A stretch of DNA of 7,433 nucleotides from DASWHR01 sp036398095. GTDB lineage: Bacteria; Actinomycetota; AC-67. The translations under genes and the position numbers were made by a program. The DNA lies in contig DASWHR010000147.1 in the NCBI GenBank assembly GCA_036398095.1, forward strand, positions 1 to 7,433, in the 5' to 3' direction. Numbering within the stretch: position 1 is the first letter of the stretch; the number at the start of each line of letters is the position of its first letter. Below, in pieces: positions 1 through 7,398 of the stretch. Below the pieces are notes generated by a model. The model had not been told where the DNA came from. It did no database searches and saw only the letters and a list, made by a program, of their open reading frames with translations.

Positions 1-1407
1 CTCGGGTTTCAATCCCGCGTAGGGCATGGCCCAGGTGGAGTCGGTTTCGGGGATGAAGTCTTTCGCGCCGACGTAGGCGCGGCCCGCTCCGGTGCGACCG
101 CGTTCCAGGATCGCGCTTTGGCCGTCGAAGGGCAGGTCCACCAGGTTGCCGGTCATGTGCGGGCAGATCACGTACTTGAAGCCCGGCACGGTGCGGTCGG
201 TGACGATGCGAAGCGTCGAGGCGCCCCAGGTCAGCGACTGGAAGTTGCCGCCGTCGGCGCCGTAGCGCGCCCACGGCCCGGGGTTGGCCTCGGGCTGGAT
301 GATCGTGTTGACGCCGCGGTGATGAAGGCAGCGCATCCACGAGTTCGGCGACTCGCACGGATTGCCTTCGAACTCTTCGCCGAAGTCGTTGCCGAACCGG
401 AACGCCGGCAGCGAGATCGCGAACCCGAACTTGAAGCCGTCAAGGCCGGGGATCTCGACCGGGCCGGTGTTGGCGACGCTCATGTCGCCTTCGTCGAGCG
501 CGAGGAAGTCCTTTTCGATCTGGGTGAGCGGCGTCTTGCGGTTCGTGTAGAGCAGGTTGGTGTCGGGGTCGTAGTCGGGCGAGGCCGGATCGGCCGACGA
601 CGCGCCGCGCGGCGAATGCAGATCGTAGGGCGCCCACAGAAAGCCGTTGTTCCATGCCCGGCCGGTGCGCGGCACCCAGACGCCTTTGATTCGTCCCGTC
701 GCGTACGCCGCGGTCAGATCGGGATCGGCCCATGTCGCGACGTCGGCAGGATCGGTCGAGTAATCGAATTCGCCTTGATTGTTGGACGCGACCATCCAGA
801 CGCCGTATTTTCGCGCCAGCCGCGAGAACGTGGTCGAGAAGCCGCGCACGAACGTGTCGGTCGCGGCCAGCATGATCGCTTTGCGAGGATCGGTCCCGGG
901 GAAACGGCGTTGCACATCGAGCATCTGCTTTTGATACGTCGCCGCGATCGAGCCGAGCGCGACGGCGCCGCCCAGCGGCGCGCCGGCCGCGTCCTGGATC
1001 TCGGGCGTCGAGCCCGGCACCGGCGAGGCCGCCAGCGCCCGCGCCTGCGCGCCGCGCGATCCGGTCGCCAGCGTCGCCAGGCCGATGTCTTCGTTGAAGA
1101 CCACCAGGTTTGTCTTCGACCGATCCAGATGCGGCACGACGTAGTCGCGCATCAGGCAGTCCATCTTCGCCGCGAAGGTCTGATAGGTGGTCGCGTAGGC
1201 GGCCTGCTGCTTGTACTGGATCGCGAACACGCGCAGCGGCCCGCTGCCGCGCGAGGCGTCGGACACGCCGGCGGTCGCGTTGCCGGCCAAGCGCCGATAC
1301 CGGTCGCAGCCATCGCGAAGCGGATGCGATGCGGCCGCGGCGGGAATCGAGGTGAGAGCGGCCGCAGCGAGCGCGAGCCAGGCGAAAAATCGGCGGCGTG
1401 GAGTCAT
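1..1407 (-). CDS. Exported nitrilase-superfamily (carbon-nitrogen hydrolase-like) protein, 3' end outside the window
   Basis: The frame is open from the ATG at 1407 to the window edge (469 codons, no stop), so the C-terminus is missing. Residues 1-26 look like a signal peptide: Arg at 4-6, a hydrophobic Ala/Leu stretch, and a likely AAA/SHP cleavage near residue 26. The n-region PRRRFFAW resembles a twin-arginine motif. The mature part begins GPLRVFAIQYK (residues 56-66), like the first strand of the nitrilase fold. VVFNEDIGL (102-110) supplies the probable catalytic Glu (E106). NRKTPLTQIEKDF (289-301) may hold the Lys. FGFAISLPAF (327-336) aligns with the usual GxxICxD-type nucleophile strand but has Ser332 where Cys is expected. 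The overall fold assignment is fairly secure. The substrate is unknown, and activity is uncertain because of the Cys-to-Ser change. An AGGAA ribosome site lies 4 nt before the ATG. The gene is divergent from the GYD-domain gene. Confidence 0.75.
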   Translation of the reverse strand, partial: MTPRRRFFAWLALAAAALTSIPAAAASHPLRDGCDRYRRLAGNATAGVSDASRGSGPLRVFAIQYKQQAAYATTYQTFAAKMDCLMRDYVVPHLDRSKTNLVVFNEDIGLATLATGSRGAQARALAASPVPGSTPEIQDAAGAPLGGAVALGSIAATYQKQMLDVQRRFPGTDPRKAIMLAATDTFVRGFSTTFSRLARKYGVWMVASNNQGEFDYSTDPADVATWADPDLTAAYATGRIKGVWVPRTGRAWNNGFLWAPYDLHSPRGASSADPASPDYDPDTNLLYTNRKTPLTQIEKDFLALDEGDMSVANTGPVEIPGLDGFKFGFAISLPAFRFGNDFGEEFEGNPCESPNSWMRCLHHRGVNTIIQPEANPGPWARYGADGGNFQSLTWGASTLRIVTDRTVPGFKYVICPHMTGNLVDLPFDGQSAILERGRTGAGRAYVGAKDFIPETDSTWAMPYAGLKPE

Positions 1408-1441
1408 GCGGTTCCTATTCGTCCCGGTGCGGGTTGGTTCC

Positions 1442-1457
1442 TGCCCCGAACGGGGCA
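1442..1457. repeat. Inverted repeat in the 104-bp divergent gap between the nitrilase-like and GYD genes
   Basis: TGCCCCG-AA-CGGGGCA is a perfect 7-bp inverted repeat with a 2-bp centre. It lies 35 bp upstream of the nitrilase-like start and 54 bp upstream of the GYD start. It could be an operator for either or both genes, or a small hairpin. Its GC richness raises the chance of coincidence. A TTGACC box at 1458-1463 abuts it on the plus strand, but no convincing -10 follows at the right distance. Confidence 0.35.
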
Positions 1458-1511
1458 TTGACCGTCCGCCGCAGTCGCGGGAGGGTGGACCCGAGGGAAA
1501 GGGAGGCGCTC

Positions 1512-1832
1512 ATGCCCAAGTACTTGTGGGAAGCGAAATACACGGTCGCCGGATCGCAGGGCCTGATCAAAGACGGCGGGAGCAGCCGGATCTCGGTCGT
1601 CGAGAAGCTGGTGTCGAACCTCGGCGGCTCAGTCGAGTCGATCTACTACGCGTTCGGCGACGCGGACCTGTACGCGATCGTGGATCTGCCGGATCACGCG
1701 ACCGCGGCGGCGATCAGCTTGTCGGTCGCGGCTGCCGGCGGCGTCACCGTCAAGACGACCGTCCTGCTGTCACCGGAAGACATCGACGACGCGGCGCACA
1801 AGACGATCGAGTACCGGCCTCCGGGGGACTAG
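1512..1832 (+). CDS. GYD domain-containing protein
   Basis: This is a 106-residue soluble protein with no signal peptide or membrane segment. The N-terminus PKYLWEAKYTVAGSQGLIKD and the later stretch FGDADLYAIVDLPD (48-61) fit the GYD family, in which proteins of about 100 residues form a ferredoxin-like αβ fold. The family is named for a Gly-Tyr-Asp motif; here the matching stretch reads GDADLYAIVD. The biochemical role of GYD proteins is not established, and I assign none. The ATG at 1512 was chosen over an in-frame upstream ATG at 1398 because a GGAGG ribosome site sits at 1502-1506, 5 nt before it, and family similarity begins there. The upstream extension would also overlap the divergent nitrilase-like start. 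The stop overlaps the stop of the convergent acyltransferase gene. Confidence 0.9.
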   Translation: MPKYLWEAKYTVAGSQGLIKDGGSSRISVVEKLVSNLGGSVESIYYAFGDADLYAIVDLPDHATAAAISLSVAAAGGVTVKTTVLLSPEDIDDAAHKTIEYRPPGD

Positions 1833-2962
1833 GACCAGCGACGGCGGAGCTTCAGGAACGGCCGCTCGATCAGCAGATAGGACGCGGCCGCAATGGCCAG
1901 CGACACGGCCAGCGCGATCACGACGTTGACCGGCAGCCACGCGAAGGCCGGCTTTAGGACGCGCGCCTGCTCGAGTTGCGTGATCAGCGGGTGATGCCAC
2001 AAGTAGATCGAATACGACGCGACGCCCGCCGCGATCAGCGGCCGCCAGTGCAGCGCGCGCACCAGGGTCGATGCGCGGGCGTCGCCGAAGGCAACCGCGG
2101 CCACGATCATCGTGAAGCCCGCCGCGGTGACGGTGTCGAAGAACAAGGCGGTCGCTTCGGTCCGGTAGCGGACCGCGACGGCCGCGATCACGATGAGCGC
2201 GCCGACCAGTGGCAGGCCGGGGCCGCTGCCGAGCGGAGAGCGCTCGCGGTTTCGCGCATGCCAGGTCGCTAGAAGCATCCCGCCGGCGAACAGGTGCGCC
2301 TTCGCGGGGAAGTTGAAGATGAACAGCGGATCGGTGGCGTCCACGCCGCGCGCGGCCCACGCCACGATCTTGTAGGTCAAGCTGGCGGCGAACCAGAGGC
2401 CGACGACGCCGTACACGACCGCGATCCGGTTCGCGGCGCGACGCGCCAGGCGCACGGCCGCGAAGCCGGCGACGGGCAGGACGAGATAGAAGATCGCCTC
2501 GACCGCCAGCGACCAGGCGGGTGAGATCACGCTGAAGAACGACTCGGGCGAATAGTTCTGCGCGAACAGGTATGCGCGCCACGCCCCGCCGGGCGCCGCG
2601 ACGCCGAACACCACGATCACCACCGTCAGCGCGAGCCAGTACGCGGGCAGGATCCGAAGCGCGCGGTTGGCGAAGAACTGGCGCAGGCCCGGCATCGGCC
2701 CGCCGTCGAGCGCCGCCTTCGCGAACGGCCGCCATAGAAGAAAGCCGGACAGGACGAAGAACAGCGTGACGCCCGCATCGCCGTTGGACAGCAGCAAGCG
2801 CGGCGGAAACGAGCGCGGCCATTCCGTTAAGGCCGCTAGGTGGTAGCCGACGACGGCCAGGGCCGCGATCCCGCGGAGGGATTCGACGGCAAGGTTGCGC
2901 CCGCCGATCGGCTCGACGTGTTCAGAGGGCGCGCGCGACGGCGCGCGCGAAACCGCGCTCAT
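1829..2962 (-). CDS. Acyltransferase family 3 (OafA/YrhL-type) integral membrane protein
   Basis: This 377-residue polytopic membrane protein has roughly ten hydrophobic segments, a normal size for the family without an extra SGNH domain. Family marks appear in order: LRGIAALAVVGYH (29-41) gives the R-x10-H arrangement (R30, H41); GVTLFFVLSGFLL (64-76); NRALRILPAYW (99-109); PAWSLAVEAIFYLVLP (148-163); SYSIYLWHHP (316-325); and the ending LIERPFLKLRRRWS. Such proteins move acyl groups, often acetyl, onto extracytoplasmic sugars, lipids or antibiotics. The substrate here cannot be read from the sequence, and no glycan cluster surrounds it. The ATG at 2962 is about 27 residues before the LRGI motif, and no better start lies upstream. 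The ribosome site is weak. It follows the cysteine desulfurase on the same strand after 71 bp and may be co-transcribed with it, although the two functions have no evident link. Confidence 0.9.
   Translation of the reverse strand: MSAVSRAPSRAPSEHVEPIGGRNLAVESLRGIAALAVVGYHLAALTEWPRSFPPRLLLSNGDAGVTLFFVLSGFLLWRPFAKAALDGGPMPGLRQFFANRALRILPAYWLALTVVIVVFGVAAPGGAWRAYLFAQNYSPESFFSVISPAWSLAVEAIFYLVLPVAGFAAVRLARRAANRIAVVYGVVGLWFAASLTYKIVAWAARGVDATDPLFIFNFPAKAHLFAGGMLLATWHARNRERSPLGSGPGLPLVGALIVIAAVAVRYRTEATALFFDTVTAAGFTMIVAAVAFGDARASTLVRALHWRPLIAAGVASYSIYLWHHPLITQLEQARVLKPAFAWLPVNVVIALAVSLAIAAASYLLIERPFLKLRRRWS
2927..2950 (-). repeat. 12-bp tandem duplication inside the acyltransferase N-terminus
   Basis: Two adjacent 12-bp units differ only in their last base. 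They encode SRAP-SRAP at residues 5-12, in the cytosolic tail ahead of the first membrane segment. The DNA is almost pure alternating GC. It may be a slippage product with no functional meaning. Confidence 0.6.
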
Positions 2963-3033
2963 GTCATTGATAACTGCCCGGCCCCGGATCGGTTCCGCCG
3001 AGCCGCGCGCGAACCCCCCGAAACTCGGGCAGA

Positions 3034-4185
3034 CTATGCCGATCCGGCTTCGGCGATCCGGCGCAGCCTTGCCACGATCGGCGGCAACTCCTTCAGAAAC
3101 ATGTCCACGTCCTCCTCGGTGGAGGAGCGGCCCAGCGAGACCCGGACGCTGCCGTGGGTGAGCGCGCCCATCGCGGCGAGCACGTGCGAGGGTTCTTGCG
3201 CACTCGACACGCACGACGATCCCGAATGCACGGCGAGTCCCTTCCCGTCGAGCATCAACAGCAACGCTTCGCCCTCGAGATACAAGATGCTGAACGCGAC
3301 CAGGCCGGGCAGGCACCGGTCGGGATCGCCGTGGATCTGCACGTCGTCGATCAGCGTGGGCAGTTCGCGGCGGAGCCGGCCGGCCAAGTCGTGCAAACGC
3401 GGCATCTCGCCGGGAATCTCCGCGGTGCGCGCTTGCAACGCGGCGGCCAAACCTGCGATCGCCGGAAGGTTTTCGATGCCGGCACGGCGGCGGCGTTCGC
3501 GGTCGTCGCCGACCATGACCGGCCGCACGCGAACGCCCGTCCGGGCCCACAGCACGCCCACGCCCCGTGGCCCGTAGGTCTTGTGGCCGGACGCCGACAG
3601 CAGATCCACGCCCAGCGATTTCGCGTCCACCGGGATACGGCCGACGGCCATGCACGCGTCGGAGTGCACGATCGCCCCGGCTTGCCTGGCCGCGGCGGCG
3701 GCCTCCGCGACGGGCTGGATCGTGCCGACCTCTTGGTTGGCGCTTTGGATGCTGACCAAGCCGGCGCCGCGCGCGCACTCGTCGCGCCACGCGTCCAGGT
3801 CCAGCCGACCGCTCGAATCGACCCCGACCCGCACGACTTCGAAGCCGTCCAGCGCGTCGGCTGCTTCCAGGACCGCGGTGTGTTCGACGGCACTCACCAG
3901 GATCCGGCGGGGCTTGCGGGCCGCCGCGGCCGCGCGCGCGCCGGCAGCGATCGCCAGATTGCACGACTCGGTCCCGCCGGAGGTGAAGACGATCTCTTCG
4001 GGCCGGCCGCCGACCGCGGCGGCGACGGCGGCGCGGGCCTCGTCCAAAGCGATGCGAGCGACGCGGGCCGCGCGGTACAGGCGCGACGGATCGCCCCAGA
4101 TATCGCTTGCGGCGCGGCTCATCGCGGCAAGCGCGGCCGGGTGCGGGGGCGTGGTGGACGCATGATCGAGGTAGATTTCGCGCAC
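3034..4185 (-). CDS. Cysteine desulfurase, NifS/IscS type (class V aminotransferase fold)
   Basis: This is a PLP enzyme of 383 residues that takes sulfur from L-cysteine as a persulfide for Fe-S cluster or other thio-cofactor synthesis. Visible marks are IYLDHASTTPPHP (4-16), FTSGGTESCNLA (67-78), EHTAVLEA (101-108, with the PLP-stacking His102), HSDACMAVG (174-182, Asp176), SASGHKTYGPRGVGVLW (197-213, PLP Lys202) and SGSSCVSSAQEPSHVL (321-336, persulfide Cys325). The long loop around Cys325 with SxxEPSHVL marks type I (NifS/IscS) rather than SufS. The usual GGGQE stretch is altered to VGDDRERRRRAGIEN (225-239), so this is a divergent member. No IscU or SufU scaffold lies in the window. The GTG at 4185 is the only plausible start: LDHAST begins six residues in and no Shine-Dalgarno is present. 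The gene is divergent from korA. Confidence 0.92.
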   Translation of the reverse strand: MREIYLDHASTTPPHPAALAAMSRAASDIWGDPSRLYRAARVARIALDEARAAVAAAVGGRPEEIVFTSGGTESCNLAIAAGARAAAAARKPRRILVSAVEHTAVLEAADALDGFEVVRVGVDSSGRLDLDAWRDECARGAGLVSIQSANQEVGTIQPVAEAAAAARQAGAIVHSDACMAVGRIPVDAKSLGVDLLSASGHKTYGPRGVGVLWARTGVRVRPVMVGDDRERRRRAGIENLPAIAGLAAALQARTAEIPGEMPRLHDLAGRLRRELPTLIDDVQIHGDPDRCLPGLVAFSILYLEGEALLLMLDGKGLAVHSGSSCVSSAQEPSHVLAAMGALTHGSVRVSLGRSSTEEDVDMFLKELPPIVARLRRIAEAGSA

Positions 4186-4191
4186 GAAGCA

Positions 4192-4197
4192 AGTATA
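4192..4197 (-). promoter_or_regulatory. -10 box TATACT of the cysteine desulfurase, probably giving a leaderless mRNA
   Basis: On the minus strand TATACT is followed by six bases (TGCTTC) and then the GTG start, so transcription would begin at or next to the start codon. No Shine-Dalgarno sequence precedes the GTG, which agrees with a leaderless message. No good -35 is seen. Confidence 0.5.
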
Positions 4198-4235
4198 GGT
4201 CGGCGATCTTTTCGGCTGGCGCCGACCCGGATCCC

Positions 4236-4261
4236 CGATCGTCATCGGAAAAACACGATCG
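4236..4261. promoter_or_regulatory. Candidate shared operator: inverted repeat midway between the divergent promoters
   Basis: CGATCGT at 4236-4242 and ACGATCG at 4255-4261 form a perfect 7-bp inverted repeat with a 12-bp spacer. Its centre (4248.5) is 54 bp from the centre of each proposed -10 box (4194.5 and 4302.5). That places it about 63 bp upstream of both predicted transcription starts, roughly where a class I activator sits. The factor is unknown. A 7-bp repeat with free spacing is not rare by chance in a region this size. Confidence 0.35.
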
Positions 4262-4299
4262 AAACCGCCGGGCTGTTCGCCCGCTCTGACCTGCGGCGA

Positions 4300-4305
4300 T
4301 ACAAT
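4300..4305 (+). promoter_or_regulatory. -10 box TACAAT, candidate korAB promoter
   Basis: TACAAT stands out in this GC-rich gap. A weak -35 (TTCGCC, 3 of 6 matches) lies 18 bp upstream at 4276-4281. Transcription would start near 4312 and leave a leader of about 170 nt before korA. Confidence 0.4.
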
Positions 4306-4314
4306 GAATTGTCC

Positions 4315-4342
4315 GGCCGCCGTGTCGCACGACTCGGCGGCC
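4315..4342 (+). promoter_or_regulatory. Strong hairpin at the start of the presumed korA leader
   Basis: GGCCGCCG (4315-4322) pairs fully with CGGCGGCC (4335-4342). Inside, after a T-T mismatch, GTC pairs with GAC around a GCAC loop. If the promoter at 4300 is right, the hairpin forms within a few bases of the 5' end, where it could protect the mRNA. No U-tract follows, so it is not an intrinsic terminator. A second weaker pairing, GACCC (4344-4348) with GGGTC (4366-4370), follows directly. The rest of the leader (4371-4470) shows no riboswitch consensus that I recognise. Confidence 0.4.
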
Positions 4343-4472
4343 CGACCCTGAGGGCGACGGGCGCCGGGTCTCCGACGCGGCTCGTGGCTTGCGGGTGCAC
4401 GATAGTCGGCGTCGGCTCCAACCAACCGGCGAAGCGGAATGTTGCGCGGCGGCGGTTCGTTGGAACGGGAAA

Positions 4473-4478
4473 GAGGAG
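4473..4478 (+). promoter_or_regulatory. korA: Ribosome binding site of korA
   Basis: GAGGAG is followed by AA and the ATG at 4481. The purine run is strong but its spacing is short. It decides for the 4481 start against an in-frame ATG at 4439, which has no ribosome site and would add 14 residues unlike the family's N-terminus. Confidence 0.7.
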
Positions 4479-4480
4479 AA

Positions 4481-6316
4481 ATGAGTAAGGAAACGATCTC
4501 GCTCGATCGCGTGGTGATCCGATTCGCCGGCGACTCGGGCGACGGGATGCAGCTCACCGGGGACCGCTTCACCAACGTCACCGCGATCTTCGGAAACGAT
4601 CTCTCAACGCTCCCGGATTTCCCCGCCGAGATACGCGCTCCCGCCGGCTCGCTCGCGGGCGTCTCCGGATTCCAGATTCATTTCTCCAGCGAAGACATCC
4701 TCACGCCCGGCGATGAGCCGAACGTGCTCGTTGCGATGAATCCTGCCGCGCTGATGACGAACCAGAAGGACCTTGCCAGCGGCGGCTATCTGATCGTCAA
4801 CGAGGATGCCTTCAGCGAGCGCAACCTTGAGAAAGCCGGCTACGCCAAGAACCCGCTCGAGGATGGATCGCTCGACGGATATCAACTCATCAAGGTCAAG
4901 ATGACCCAGATGACGATCGAGTCCACCAAGGGCATCGAAGGCGTCACCAAGAAGGATGCCGAGCGCGCCAAGAACATGTTCGCGCTGGGGCTGCTGTCGT
5001 GGATGTACACGCGCCCGATCGATCCGACGATCGAATGGATCCAAAAGCGCTTCGCGAAGGCGCCGCCGATCATGCAGGCGAACCTGGCGGCGTTCAAGGC
5101 CGGGCACGCCTTCGGCGAGACGGCCGAGTTGATCGCAACCCACTACGAGGTCAAGGCGGCGACGCTTCAGCAGGGCACGTACCGCAACATCACCGGAAAC
5201 ACCGCGCTCGCCTGGGGGCTGATCGCCGCCGCCGACCGTGCGAGCCTGCCGCTGTACTACGCGTCGTATCCGATCACGCCCGCATCCGACGTGCTGCACG
5301 AGTTGTCGAAGCACAAGAACTTCGGGGTGCGCACGTTGCAGGCCGAAGACGAGATCGCGGCCGCGTGCATGGCCGTGGGCGCGTCGTTCGCAGGTCACCT
5401 GGCCGTTACCGCCACCGCCGGCCCCGGCATCGACTTGAAATCCGAGACGATCGGACTTGCGGTGATCCTGGAGCTGCCGATGATCATCTGCGACGTGCAG
5501 CGCGGCGGTCCGTCCACGGGCCTGCCAACCAAGATCGAGCAAAGCGATCTGCTGGCCGCGATGTACAACCGTCACGGCGAGGCGCCGATGCCGATCATCG
5601 CGGCGCAGTCGCCGTCCGATTGCTTCGCCGCCGCGCTCGAGGCGGCGCGCATCGCGGTGAAGTACCGCACGCCGGTGTTCCTGCTGTCGGACTCGTTCCT
5701 TGCCAACTCGGCGGAGCCCTGGCGGATCCCGGACGTGAAGGATTTCCCGGCGATCCCGGTCACCTTCGCGACCGAGCCCAACCACGACGGCGAGTTCTGG
5801 CCGTATCTTCGGGACGAGAACCTGTCGCGGCCGTGGGCGCTGCCCGGCACGCCGGGCTTGGAGCACCGCATCGGCGGCCTGGAGAAGCAAGACGGCACCG
5901 GAAACGTCAGCTACGACCCGGTCAACCACGAATACATGACGCGCATCCGGGCCGCGAAGATCGCCAAGATCGCCGACGACATTCCCGAGCTTGCGGTAGA
6001 CGAACAGGGCGGTGAAGAGCTTCTCGTCGTCGGCTGGGGATCGACCTGGGGTTCGATCCAGGCGGGGGTGCGTCGCGTTCGCGCGCAGGGTCACAAGGTG
6101 GCGCACGCGCATCTTCGTCACCTCAGCCCGATGCCCAAGAACACCGGCGAGGTACTCAAGCGTTTCACGCGCGTTCTTGTCCCCGAGCTCAACAGCGGAC
6201 AGTTGGTTCGCTTGCTGCGCGCGGAATATCTCGTCGACGCGAAGTCGTATACCAAGATCCAGGGCCAGCCGTTCCTGGCCGCCGAATTGGAAACCGAGAT
6301 TCTCAAGAGGCTGTGA
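4481..6316 (+). CDS. korA: 2-oxoacid:ferredoxin oxidoreductase, subunit alpha (γ-α fusion, KorA)
   Basis: This 611-residue subunit pairs with KorB to decarboxylate a 2-oxoacid, most likely 2-oxoglutarate, to acyl-CoA and CO2 while reducing ferredoxin; the reaction can run in reverse. The γ-type domain fills about residues 8-190 and opens with VVIRFAGDSGDGMQLTGD (11-28). The α subunit's TPP-binding domain I starts near 233, with ITGNTALAWGLIAAA (237-251), YPITPASDVLHEL (263-275), LQAEDEIAAACMAVGA (286-301) and the signature QRGGPSTGLPTKIEQSDL (340-357). Domain II follows from about 512 (EELLVVGWGSTWG) to the end. Length and order match the fused KorA of mycobacteria. No ferredoxin-like 4Fe-4S domain is present. 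Substrate choice between 2-oxoglutarate, pyruvate and related acids cannot be proved from sequence. The gene is coupled to korB. Confidence 0.95.
   Translation: MSKETISLDRVVIRFAGDSGDGMQLTGDRFTNVTAIFGNDLSTLPDFPAEIRAPAGSLAGVSGFQIHFSSEDILTPGDEPNVLVAMNPAALMTNQKDLASGGYLIVNEDAFSERNLEKAGYAKNPLEDGSLDGYQLIKVKMTQMTIESTKGIEGVTKKDAERAKNMFALGLLSWMYTRPIDPTIEWIQKRFAKAPPIMQANLAAFKAGHAFGETAELIATHYEVKAATLQQGTYRNITGNTALAWGLIAAADRASLPLYYASYPITPASDVLHELSKHKNFGVRTLQAEDEIAAACMAVGASFAGHLAVTATAGPGIDLKSETIGLAVILELPMIICDVQRGGPSTGLPTKIEQSDLLAAMYNRHGEAPMPIIAAQSPSDCFAAALEAARIAVKYRTPVFLLSDSFLANSAEPWRIPDVKDFPAIPVTFATEPNHDGEFWPYLRDENLSRPWALPGTPGLEHRIGGLEKQDGTGNVSYDPVNHEYMTRIRAAKIAKIADDIPELAVDEQGGEELLVVGWGSTWGSIQAGVRRVRAQGHKVAHAHLRHLSPMPKNTGEVLKRFTRVLVPELNSGQLVRLLRAEYLVDAKSYTKIQGQPFLAAELETEILKRL
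6305..6310 (+). promoter_or_regulatory. korB: Ribosome binding site before korB, inside the end of korA
   Basis: AAGAGG lies 11 nt before the ATG at 6322 and only 2 nt before the in-frame GTG at 6313. The spacing favours the ATG. The GTG, however, would overlap the korA stop as GTGA, a common coupling arrangement, so the choice remains open. Confidence 0.5.
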
Positions 6317-6321
6317 CCACG

Positions 6322-7347
<1,026 letters not shown>

Positions 7348-7367
7348 GTTTCGAGGCACCACAAACG

Positions 7368-7398
7368 AAGCGAGGCCGGCGATTGCCGGCCTCGCTTT
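7368..7398 (+). terminator. Rho-independent-type terminator of korAB
   Basis: AAGCGAGGCCGGC (7368-7380) pairs perfectly over 13 bp with GCCGGCCTCGCTT (7385-7397) around a GATT loop, 20 nt after the korB stop. The U-tract is short (TTT), as is common in GC-rich genomes. The near-symmetric stem may also stop transcripts coming from the right. Confidence 0.8.

Noticed and set aside
118..1461. A 447-codon plus-strand open frame opposite the nitrilase-like gene
   Set aside because: Its product is Arg/Ala/Val-rich with no domain. It is the antisense shadow of a GC-rich gene with a clear signal peptide and fold motifs on the other strand.
3017..3029. CCCGA-AAC-TCGGG hairpin between the desulfurase and acyltransferase genes as a terminator
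   Set aside because: The stem is only 5 bp and no T-run follows on the minus strand, so it is too weak to call.
2963..4330. N-terminal extension of the acyltransferase frame up to 4330
   Set aside because: The extra 456 codons run out of frame through the cysteine desulfurase on the same strand and are Arg-rich noise. Family similarity begins just after the ATG at 2962.
4304..4351. A 15-residue open frame in the korA leader, possible leader peptide
   Set aside because: Its ATG overlaps the proposed -10 box, so it would not be in the transcript. It has no ribosome site and no run of regulatory codons.
4395..4484. A 29-codon frame from a GTG ending ATGA on the korA start
   Set aside because: No ribosome site precedes the GTG and the peptide has no recognisable feature. 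A stop-free stretch of this size is expected by chance in GC-rich DNA.
3154..4488. A 444-codon plus-strand open frame over the cysteine desulfurase
   Set aside because: Low-complexity Arg/Gly/Ala composition. The opposite strand holds an intact enzyme with all catalytic motifs.
4604..6121. A 505-codon minus-strand open frame opposite korA
   Set aside because: Shadow frame created by the GC-rich third positions of korA; no recognisable domain.
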